NCBI RefSeq assembly: GCF_048771995.1
Contig: NC_133032.1
Location: 15,938,501-16,002,500 of the forward strand
Direction of reading: 5' to 3'
DNA: 64,000 bases
From: Taeniopygia guttata
Taxonomy: Eukaryota; Chordata; Aves; Passeriformes; Estrildidae
Shown here: piece by piece, positions 48,981 to 64,000 of the stretch
Numbering within the stretch: position 1 is the first letter of the stretch
Layout: each line of letters opens with the position of its first letter
Translations under genes and position numbers: made by a program
Notes under the pieces: model-generated
The model's input: only the letters and a program-made list of their open reading frames with translations
What the model was told of the DNA's origin: nothing
The model's database searches: none

Positions 48981-51665
48981 TATACAAGCACTTGTCAGCT
49001 GCCCTGACCTCTAATCTGTATCCCTGCAGTAGTTTAAAGTTTCTGGGAGCTGATCCTTCTGTTTTACTACACACATCACAGAGTTGTTTTCTACCCTCAG
49101 CCACCCCTTACTGCAATGACAATTAGCCAGTAGCAAAAAGGCTCCTGTTAGCAAATTTTTATTTTGCAAAGGATAAGGGACAAGAGTTTAGCTTAATTTC
49201 TATAGCATTATGATTTTCATTCTGTTAACTACAGACTTGCTACTGATTTTCTGTACTAAGTTCAAGATTTTTATTATTACTGGTTTTTAACATTTATATT
49301 GAAACAAGACTTCTTAATGGCTTGAAACAGAATGGTTGTAATTTCTGTTAAAGGTTACTTCTTTTTCTTTCTTAGCACATTATGAAGTTTTCTATCAGGA
49401 TGGGTTGCAGAGGAGCTCTTTTTTGGGGGTGTTTGTTTTTTTTTTTTAAATAAATACCATGAGTTTTACTCATTAGGCATTAAATCAGTTTTGTAGCCTT
49501 TGCCTTAGGACTCTACATTAGTTTTTAATCTGTTACAAGCTTATTATTTTGCCAGAAGAGCTGGTTTTATATGCTTAAAAATAGGAAATAGGGTTATATT
49601 CCTCAATCACTTTCATGTCCAGGAGTGTCGTCGTTGTTTCTTCGTTGTTTAACTTTTTTGTTTAGTTTTGGGGTTTTCTCCTTCTCTTAATTCAGTTATT
49701 ATGAACAGCTTGTGGAGACACAGCAGTTAACAGCTTCTGTCTTCAGAAAGTTTTGTTTTTTGGTGGGTCTGGAACTGAAATGTGCTTAGGCTTCTATTGG
49801 TGTTAGCATTTCAGGAGTGTGTGCCCCTCCCTCATCAACACAGCCATGCTGCTCAGGTTGCAGACATTGATCCTGTGTGTTCTCCTCAGCCCTACAACAG
49901 CAGCTCTGTTCAGCTGAGAGCTGTGTGAACTGTGTAAGAACAGGCACATCATGAGATGGTTTGTACCTTTGGGCAGATGAATTCTTAACAAGCAGAAGTT
50001 CTCTTGGTTTGATGGTTTTGAAGGGAGGGGGTGCTTGGGTTTTTGGTTGGTTGTTCTTGTGGGACTTTTGGAAATTATTTTTCATTTAATAACATATTTC
50101 CCTCACTCCGATTTTCAAAAGAGCAATAGGTAATGCTTTCTTTCGCATACACATAGATCATATGGCATTAATTTTGTGTAGTTTCAACTTTCTAATAATT
50201 CTCAGTTATTAAATTTAAGACTACTCTATCTTTATTCCTGCTTGTGGTCCTCCCTCACAGAATAGCTGAGCAGAGATTAAAAATGCAAAAGCCATACCTG
50301 CAACGTTAAGACCAAAAGTGATGCTAGATGCTGTGAATGAGGATTCTGGGAGTCAAACGGTCCAGTTTTGGAGCTGCAAGAAATACAAATGCTGTTGTGC
50401 ATTGACAGGTCTCCTAAGGCCTTGATCAAGGCAGCCGACAAGCTGTGACTAAGATTAAATGCAGTGGGTCTGCACCACTTTTGTCTCTACTTAGAAAAGC
50501 CAAGACAAAATTCATAGATACAGGAGAGAGTTCCCAGAAGCCTGTCTCTATACATAACACAGTACAGAACAAGAAATTCTTTAAACACAATGCAACAATT
50601 AAAGAAGGAAGCCTTCTAAATGGGGTTATCTATATAGTATTGCAGAATAGTGATCAAACTTCTAAGGCCAGTGTATTATAATCTCTGGCTCACTAAATAT
50701 TATTCAGCACCAAAATAATTTTTTTGTCTTCCTTAGAGGCTAGAGCTGGAGAAAGGCTAGTCTGTGTAGTGTTCAGTTCTTAAGAAGCCGTTTCTTCATA
50801 AACTGACTTAATCCCTGATGGGCCTGCTGTCACCTAGGTAAGAAAACAGAACTTGAAATTGGTTTACACCCTTTGGATTAGCTCCATTCCAGGATGTTTA
50901 GCCCTGTAAGAAACACGTAAAACTTCGGTAATCAAGGCTGGAAACCACCCATCTCATCTCTGGCTGCAAGGATGGTGTGACTAATTTTCCTCCATGACAG
51001 CAGAAATCTCAACTCCCCTATTTCCTCTGACACTTCTGCATTTAAGTATTATACCAGAGAAACTTTTGGCAGATACTAAGCCAGTAGTTCAACTTTTCAC
51101 TTTCTCTTCTCCTTTTACTTCCACTTACCTGTAAATATAAAAAACTAGTTTTGCATATAAAAATAATAATAAAGCAAGTAGGTTCTCCCCCTACAGAATA
51201 ACCTAATCTCATGGTAAAACAATCTATAAATAAAGAGAATGCTTTCAATTTTTTGTAACAAGTTTTCCACTCAGGAAAAGAAGGCACTCTGAGTAATAAA
51301 CCCTGTAAAAATTCTTGAGTGTGCTAGTAACTGACAAATCTCTCACTGTATTTTGAATGCTACAATAGAAGTAATAACTATTAACACATTTAGTAATGCC
51401 ATGTATTTTGAGAGAATTCCTTGTCACAACATAGTGCTGCAAAAGAAAATATTGCATGTGCTCATCTAATTACTGTGTTCTCTAACACTTGCAAGCCAGC
51501 ACATTGCATTTCAATTCCTTTGCTGTAACTAACAGTGAAGGGCATTCCTGCAGAGCTCTGTCCTGTCCATCCATTAAACAGGTGCATCTGATCTTCACAT
51601 TTCTTCTGTGGAGGGAGAAACAATCATACCAGACAACTTCCTATAAATTCAAAGAAGCGAACTGA
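48981..51665. other. Spacer between the convergent DYNC1I2 and SLC25A12 3' ends
   Basis: About 2.7 kb of AT-rich DNA with no recognisable gene or repeat family. Open frames on both strands are under 100 codons with no identifiable domain. Confidence 0.7.
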
Positions 51666-52106
51666 CACAAGCATTTTTAAACATTTTATTGTCACGATTG
51701 TTAACAAAACACCTTCAAAATGTCTGTACATTTCAAACTATTTTGAACTGCAATACCCATTATATAAATGTACGTGTATATATGCCCTGATGTCTCTGTA
51801 CAAAGATGTACAATATGTACAGTAACATTAAATGCAAACTGTGCAAGGCAAAGTCTAGGCTACAGCTTCATGCCACTGGTTAAAACAAGGCAGAGAACCA
51901 CAGCTTCAATCAGTTCCTCGTGTGTAAATAAATAAATGCAGGTACGTATGAATATTTGAAAGGAGCAATTAGATTTGCAAGCTCAGTTCAGCTAGAACAC
52001 ATGCAGCTGACTGGAAAAAAATACAGCAGTACTCTTGTGAATTCTTTCCACTGCATCACTTTGTTCATTTGAAACATCTTTTCAGGACTCAGCTGCTACT
52101 GTGTGC
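51666..52106 (-). other. SLC25A12: SLC25A12 3' UTR
   Basis: About 440 bp between the SLC25A12 stop codon (minus strand, 52107-52109) and the polyadenylation signal at 51685-51690. Short and AT-rich; the end point is inferred from the signal. Confidence 0.6.
51685..51690 (-). terminator. SLC25A12: SLC25A12 polyadenylation signal
   Basis: TTTATT on the plus strand is AATAAA on the minus strand, followed there by AATGTTTAAAAATGCTTGTG with a TGTGTC downstream element. Confidence 0.65.
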
Positions 52107-57049
<4,943 letters not shown>

Positions 57050-60000
57050 TTACTAGAGCATGTGGTGACATATTGACTTTTGCAAGGTGATGAGTGCCCT
57101 GACTTCTCACTGCATTGGCTGATATTCTCATGTAAAAATATATGAGAGAGATTTAATAAAGCACCTGTCTGGGAGTCAAAAGACCTGGATCAGAAATCAT
57201 GGGTTTGTAAAAATAGATTTTTACATATATGTTTTTATAGCCCCCGGGGCGAATTAATTCAGTTTGTCTGCTTTTCTCCTCGACATAATTTTCTAGAAGT
57301 CATGGCTGTGTTTAAAAGTCTATCAGATATTACAGGAAATACTAAACTAAAATAATCATTACACTTGTGCTACTAGAGCATCAAATACACTTAAAGACCT
57401 TATGTTTATTCAATAATAATCCATCAACAATGTGTAGACATGCTATTTGCATTTAGAAGTGATGCTGTTTAAAAGGTAAATTTGCATTTAACAGTGTAAT
57501 TTTAAATTATTAGAAAAGGTGTTTGGAGTTTTGTTTAGCAGCCTGTAATAGTCCTAAGTGGAAACAAAATATAAAATTTAAATAGGAAGTCTAACATTTC
57601 AAAATATTATACTAGATAGAAACAGGACTCATATTTGTGAGCTGCGCATTACAGATTTTACTTGCAGGAAATACCCTGTTGGCAGTGTTGAAGGACTGTC
57701 TTGCAAACTCCCTAGCAGCAGTGTTGTAAAGCTGCTTCTGACTCTGCACTTTAGCCAAAGACTTTCAAAGAACTGTGTCCCAAGTTTGAGAGAGATTCAA
57801 TCTGACAGTTAGGTTTCAGAGTTTTTAAACCTGTTTAGAATTACATGTTTAGATTTCTCCCTGGTTTGCTGTAAGTACTACCATTCACTTCTGAAGAAGT
57901 TTGTGGTTCATCACAATCCAGCTATATTTTACTAAGCTTGTTATGCTTCCCTCTTCCTAAGCCACCTTTTTTCATTTAAATATTAAACCCAGTTCCTTAA
58001 AAATTGTGGCATATATAGAATATCTTAAAACTCTAATAAGCATTTCTTGCACAATACAAAAGCTCCTCTTAATTCTGATCGATTACTTCAACCCATCAAA
58101 TTTTAGTGAAGTAAACAAATGCAGAACATCTGCAGTTAAAACTTTTTACCACTTCTAAATTGCCCAAGCAATAAACTCTTCTAGTATGTTGGGGGGTTGG
58201 GAAAGGGCTGTGCATACAGGGGTGTGGTGAAGTAAAGTCAACAGTCTGATACAGCATCTCCTGAAGAGCCTGCATGGTGTTCTCTGCTAATTGATTGACA
58301 ACTGATGAACACGAATCCTTTCTACATATAGCACAATCTTGCTCTCTCCAGCAGCAGGCAGAATAAATTTGAGATTAGCCCTGATGCACAGTTTAGAAGC
58401 TGGTAATCTGAATTATTCTAGCCTAGAGACAAAAGAGCATTGCAACCCTCCATCAGCTACTGAGAATGACCCAGCAGTTCAGCAGTATCTATGGGCTGGG
58501 GGCAAGAAGCATCAACACCTTCACTGACCAAGCATCCCATACTTCACTGAGCCTTTACTGAGAACTGATAGCCTTTTACTGCAAGTCCTGTTTATTACTT
58601 CACTCAATATTGACATTGAAAATCACCACTGCAACAGCTTTACTGAAGCACCTTGATCCAAACAGTGGGCGACCCTGCTTTTGATTAATTATTTCCATTG
58701 TCGTAATTACTGTCTTTAACACTTCTCACTCAAATAATCAGTCTATACAGGTAATCTTAGTTTTATTCCCACACATCTTCACCTCTCTGAAAGCAAATCT
58801 AAGACTATGTTTTTGTGGACATTTGTTGCAATTATCAGGAAGATCACAAGAACTCTCAGACAAGCCAAAGGGATTCCCATCTTCTATGTTCCTTGGACTT
58901 ACTGCATTGTGTTTACTCAGTTATCTGACACCATTCATGTGTCCAAAGGCATTCTTTAGACTCTCTTTACTTCTCATCTCACCTTTTCCAGTGCATACAC
59001 ACACATATGCATGCAATGGCTGTCTTGCTAAGCAAAGTTCCAACCTAAATAAAATTTATAAAATTTGCATCTGGCAATTTCTGTTAACCTTTTTTTTTTG
59101 TTGTCTGTATTACATTAAGCATAAAGCCAATTTCAAATGTTTACCATTTCCCTGTATCTTTAAAAAAAATAATTTTGGTAGATCAAATGTTAAGCAGTGT
59201 GTTCTGGCTACATAATACAATGGACCACACAAAAAAATTCAGGTAACTTTAGATTGCAACACTAAGCTAGAAATTCACTCCTTCTAGACAAATACCAGCT
59301 ACCTGCCTATTAAATATGTATTATTTGTTTACAAGTATATGTGAAATTCCATTTTTTATTTTTAATGTTAAAAACTAGCACACCCTGCAGAGCTGCCAAA
59401 ATAACTCTTCCTATTTGCCTAACACCCAGCACAGAAAACACAAATAGGCCAATTTGTAAACATTTCTATTTTCTAACCTGAATTCAATCTTCCTGCAATT
59501 AACATTTTCCTCTCCTAGGTGCACAGCTGCCTACCTTTCTGTTAAAATCAGCTATAGCCCTCTTCTGATACAGAAAGCAAAAGACACTGAACACAACACA
59601 TTTTAATAATTTAGTAGCACCACTAAATTAGAAGCATTACGTTACAAATTCTATACAGTTAATCCTGAATTATGTACTCCATCAGTATTAGAAGATTATT
59701 TGGTGGTCATGTTATTAAGCAAAATAAAATACAAGGAAAACCCTACATTTATATTATCAGTAGAAAACACATTGAAAAGCTCTTTAATTACATCAACACT
59801 TTGAATATTGAGTATTTACAGTGCTGACAGACTTCCCAACAGGCAGCTTTCTCAAAAAGAGCTGTAACCACCTAGATACCCAGTTAAATAGTCCCTATTA
59901 GCAGTATGTCCTTCTAGCCAAATCTTGACTTAGGCTGTTTTACTTGGAGTTTGGCAAACTTTTCTGCCCAGAAATGATTTGATTCACACGAAGTGGAGCA

Positions 60001-62483
60001 CTGCATTCAGTGAAGTGGCACATAGGTCACTCAGTGGATCACAAGCACAAGACAGGACAACCTTTGACTTTAATACAGAACATGTAACATGAGAAAACTC
60101 CCATTTTCACTGTGTATTTTTTAAAGAATGAATGCAAGGGTGGTTTTTGTCTGTGTTTTCTATTTAAGTAAAAGGTGGCTATCTATGTGACAAAGAACGT
60201 GTGAGGCAGAGGAGAGTGCTGCCTTGGGGAGGAGAAGAACACTCTGCAGAAAAGGATGTAGAGGAGAATGACACAAAGGATCTCCAAATAAAAATGAACT
60301 GGAAGCATGTAGGTTTGCAGTACAGATCTCCACGCTCCTGTGCAAATCATTAGCAATCAGCATCACTCTTTTTCAAAGTCTCTTACTTCAGCTGTCAGCT
60401 CTGTATGTTAAATACATGTGCACGCGTAGATGCACACAGAGGTATACATTGCACTCCCTGAATTGCTTTTGGAGATGGTGCAGTAAATCTAGATTGCTCT
60501 CTCATAAATCCTCGCTTCACACATAAATTGCAACAGACACTTTAAAAAAGGTTGACAAATTTGTTTCTGAATGGAGGTTATTCATACACATCAAAAATAC
60601 CAGTAATAAAAGCTTCTACTTAACCTTAATGTCATGTAAAATAACTCTACAAGGAGCAAATAAAGGAACTAAATCTGACAGCAAAGGTTATGAGAGAAAA
60701 GATGTAGTTTGAGATCCCACAGCAAACGCCCCATGACATGCCAAAGGCTGAAGGAAATACACAAATGACCCTGCAACATGAGACCTCTTGCCCTTTCCAA
60801 TTCCACCCAAGAGGCATATCCTCCAAAGGGGAGAGGCCTACTTCAAGCCCTTCCTTCCTTCCTTTTAGAAACCACCACATCCTGGACCACAACTATGTCC
60901 CACAGAAGCAGCTAAAATAAGATGTTACTTAAAACAGTCTTGTTTAAAAACATCAAAAGAACTTGCATTTCTTTCTCTAGGCAAAGCTGACATGGTTCAT
61001 GAACCTAGAGTGAGCTTACTGTCTCTTCTGTTAAACAATCATTTTCTCCCCAATTTTAAATGTCCACAATAGAAATCAAGATAAAGTAGTAAAGTTTAAT
61101 TCTGTTTCTAACTTTATTTTTTTGAAGTATAATATAAGAAGTAACATATCTTCAGGATTTTGAAGGAAAGCAGTCTGATAGCTATAATTCTGTATTTTTG
61201 TTCTTGTTAAACCAAACAACTAAAATTTTATACTATTTTTTCCAAACTAAATATCTGACATATTCCTATTTGCCTGATACACCAAAATGCATTTTTGTGT
61301 GTATGTATATAAATATATGCATAAACATGTATTAAAAATATTTCTTACAAGTATACAAAAAATATTTAGACTAAATCTTAGATTTAATGTTTATGAAAAC
61401 TTCAAAATCAGTGGTAAATTTGAATCTCTCTGTGTATGTATGTGCGAACACAGACACACATACACACATCCCAAGCTCCAATTATCATCAGATGCATTGC
61501 CTACATCTCCAAAGGTTCTCAAGACCGTTTCTGCCTGGCGCCCCACATCATCCTTCTTACAGCATAAAGCAAAAGCATCTTTCTGATGAAACACAATTCA
61601 TCCATTCAAAATGTTAAGCACCACGTACCAGATGGGAAGAATCTATTAATTCCCCTATAACTCATAGGAATTACAGCCTAAAATCACAGTATCTTTGTAT
61701 ACTGTAACAGTAACCACGAATCGTTTACACAGCATTAGGTGTTTGCTTCAACACTGCTGCCCAAGTGAGGATGAGCAGCTCCCTAGAGCACCTTGCCCTT
61801 CACCATGTACTCACATGTGCTATGCATGTAAGCTTCTCTGGGAAACACTGTCCATATCAGGCATGCACTCTCTGCTTCCCAGGCCTCTGCTGGGATAGAG
61901 GAAAGCATTGCCAAAGCCTCACTCAGCCTCCCTGCAACTCAAAGCTAATGGAGGCTAAAACCTTCAGGAATGAAGGTTAATCACTGAATTACAACGGAAT
62001 GTAATTCAATTAATTACAGTTACAGTAGGGAAATAAATTGTTTGCTCTGAACATGTGTAAATATGGATAGTGTGGTTAATGATTAACAAACCAGCATACT
62101 TCAGGCTACAGGTAGGAAGATGGGATATCAGTTTCATCCATCAGGGACAAGAGCCCTTTCACTGACAGGTATGACCTGACTGCTGTAACTGAGCTGCCCA
62201 ATGTAGCTGCTCTGTTTTCAAATACAGCTACAGCTTGAGAGCAGCTGGGAATATTTGGGCTCTGACAGAGCAGACCCTGCAGTTCCCAGTGACATTTACA
62301 TTGCCCAGCAGCCAGCAGGAAGGTTTAAAGGAGCATAGGGCACAGGCTGCCTGCGGGAGGTCCCTGCCCTGCAGTAAGGAAGGAAAGACACCAGACAGGC
62401 AGCTGACCACACGAGCAGGCACTGCCTGGCGGAAGCTTTGGTAACCGCTGTGAGAATGACGGAGTTTCTCCTTACTGCCAACG

Positions 62484-62509
62484 TGACTTTACTCCCTGAC
62501 TTTACTCCC
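62484..62509 (+). repeat. 13-bp tandem pair
   Basis: TGACTTTACTCCC occurs twice head to tail (62484-62496 and 62497-62509). Confidence 0.85.
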
Positions 62510-63872
62510 TAAGTGGACAGTAGCTGAGAATGATTGGAGCCTGAGAAGTAAGATTTTGGCCATAGTGATTCAGTCTCTCAGTATCAGCACTTCTGGAGGG
62601 ACATGCCTGTGAGTGGCCCCTTTGCTGGACAGTACAGCTTCCAGATACTGCAGAGCTGAAGATACTGACCAGCCTACACAGGGTCTCCTGAACTGCCACT
62701 GTCTTAATGCCAAAGGGTTCACCTGTCCTTGTGTGGGGGTCTTAGAAGACTGTAACACCATACATGCTTTGATACAGCACTGTCATCCAGAGAGGAGAAT
62801 TTGACATTTCTGCGGGAACCTTTCCCAAGCTGCCTCCACTTCCTCACCAGAATTCTTTGGATTGCTGTTTGAGGACTGTGGCATGCACAATGTGCTTCTG
62901 TGTATCTTGCAAGAGGGAAGGCTTTTAAAAGTATGAAATATCTCTGCTGTAAGCTCTGTAAAATGGCTGAAAATATGCCTTGCTCATATTGCTCATCCAC
63001 CAGCAGTTCCACACCAGACATGATCCAAAACTGCATTATTCCTGTTAATGAGGAGATAGTTCAACACTAAACACAAGTAAGTGAGGGTCAGAGACAGTAG
63101 TAGTAAGTCCATCTCTGAGAACTACATGTGGGCATAATGCTATTCTTTCTGATATTATGACAAGGTAAAAAAGTATGGTTTTATTTTAGCCTACATTTAT
63201 AGTATACTATTAGCAAAATACTTAAGTGTTTTCAGTGACAAACAGTAAGAAAAAGCCACAGAAACCTGAGTTACCCAAATCTAAATACTGAAAATAATTT
63301 TGGCGTATATAAAATCCAAACATTCCCACATTAATCCATCATTTTGTACCAACAGAGAGAGAAGGAAGAGAATAAAGAAAAATGAAAGGTAGCATCACCC
63401 AAACACAAAACCTTTTGTGCCCCTACAAGGAAGTGGATTAAGCTTACTTGTGGGCCTCCTTGGATGAAATTGTTGGTTGCACCCATTAATATTTTGTAGA
63501 AAAACAGAACACAACAACAACAGAAGTGTGATGACCAATATTATTTCCAAGCAAGTCAACATAGAAAAGAGCTGTCAAAATGAGAACAAAAAAGTCTGAG
63601 GATGAAAAAGAGAAAGACTAATATCGAATTGCCCCTGCTTTAGCCAAGTGATACTTTCAGACTCGTAACCTTATAAGCTTGCTAACAAAGATTCTGCTAT
63701 TTAGGAAGAAGTGGAATTGCTAAAATTGAACTAAGCAGCAGCAGAGACAAAAAAATTTTCAGCTGGTAAGATATCAAATGATCCAGAGGAAGCTACAAAG
63801 AAATATCCCTCAGGTTGCTAAACTGTGACTAACACTTCTATAATTTTGTAAAATTCTCCTAAATTGAGTGAG

Positions 63873-63932
63873 ATTAATATTAATATTAATATTAATATTA
63901 ATATTAATATTAATATTAATATTAATATTAAT
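63873..63932. repeat. Perfect (ATTAAT)10 microsatellite
   Basis: Ten uninterrupted copies of the hexamer ATTAAT, 60 bp. The unit is its own reverse complement, so the whole array is palindromic. Confidence 0.97.
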
Positions 63933-64000
63933 AAAAGGAGATGAAAATATCAGGTCAGTCAGTCAGGTAGAAGGTGTTCTGTTTGGACAGACTACAAATC

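Noticed and set aside
58823-59215. 130-codon open frame in the SLC25A12 intron
   Set aside because: AT-rich, Leu/Phe/Cys-rich translation with no recognisable domain and no homologue that I know; it is probably chance in a long intron.
62228-63036. GC-richer stretch with several overlapping short frames in the SLC25A12 intron
   Set aside because: No frame matches the missing upstream carrier exons, and no repeat end or promoter motif was recognised.

Overview
This is vertebrate nuclear DNA, almost certainly from a bird. Genes are split by GT-AG introns into exons of 60-300 bp in an AT-rich background, there is one strong CpG-island promoter, and the recognisable transposon remnants are CR1 (chicken repeat 1) LINE pieces with the typical ATTCTGTGATTCT-type 3' end. 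Three protein genes can be read with confidence. Their order and strands are CYBRD1 (+), DYNC1I2 (+), SLC25A12 (-), the same as I recall for human chromosome 2q31, so this is a conserved vertebrate gene neighbourhood. The species cannot be fixed from the sequence.

Region by region: 1-1865 holds the last intron sequence and last two coding exons of CYBRD1 (duodenal cytochrome b ferric reductase), followed by a long probable 3' UTR ending near a good polyadenylation signal at 5477. From about 5500 to 20900 is gene-free DNA with two CTCF-like motifs in convergent orientation, a C-rich block and little else. From 20925 to 22375 is a CpG island with a perfect NRF1 palindrome, two ZNF143-type motifs and a 26-bp GC-rich minisatellite. 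It is the promoter and non-coding first exon region of DYNC1I2. Sixteen coding exons of DYNC1I2 (cytoplasmic dynein 1 intermediate chain 2) follow from 23523 to 48359, including a 60-bp in-frame cassette exon. The predicted protein is 629 aa with the cassette and 609 aa without it. The introns contain a degraded CR1 copy, a CR1 tail, a T/G-rich tract and a small isolated CpG-rich patch. About 2.7 kb of spacer separates the DYNC1I2 3' end from the convergent 3' end of SLC25A12 (aralar, mitochondrial aspartate/glutamate carrier 1). Its last five coding exons lie at 52107-57016 on the minus strand. The rest of the window (57017-64000) looks like a long SLC25A12 intron, with a perfect palindromic hexanucleotide microsatellite near its end.

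The three genes do not form an operon or a shared pathway. One is an iron/ascorbate-linked membrane reductase, one a motor subunit and one a mitochondrial transporter; their adjacency is ancestral synteny. I found no RNA genes, no CRISPR or other prokaryotic features, and no convincing undescribed system. The points most worth checking are regulatory or splicing observations: the minisatellite in the promoter, a donor-like variant in one of its copies, the isolated intronic CpG patch, the altered alternative acceptor before DYNC1I2 exon 4, and the CTCF-like pair.
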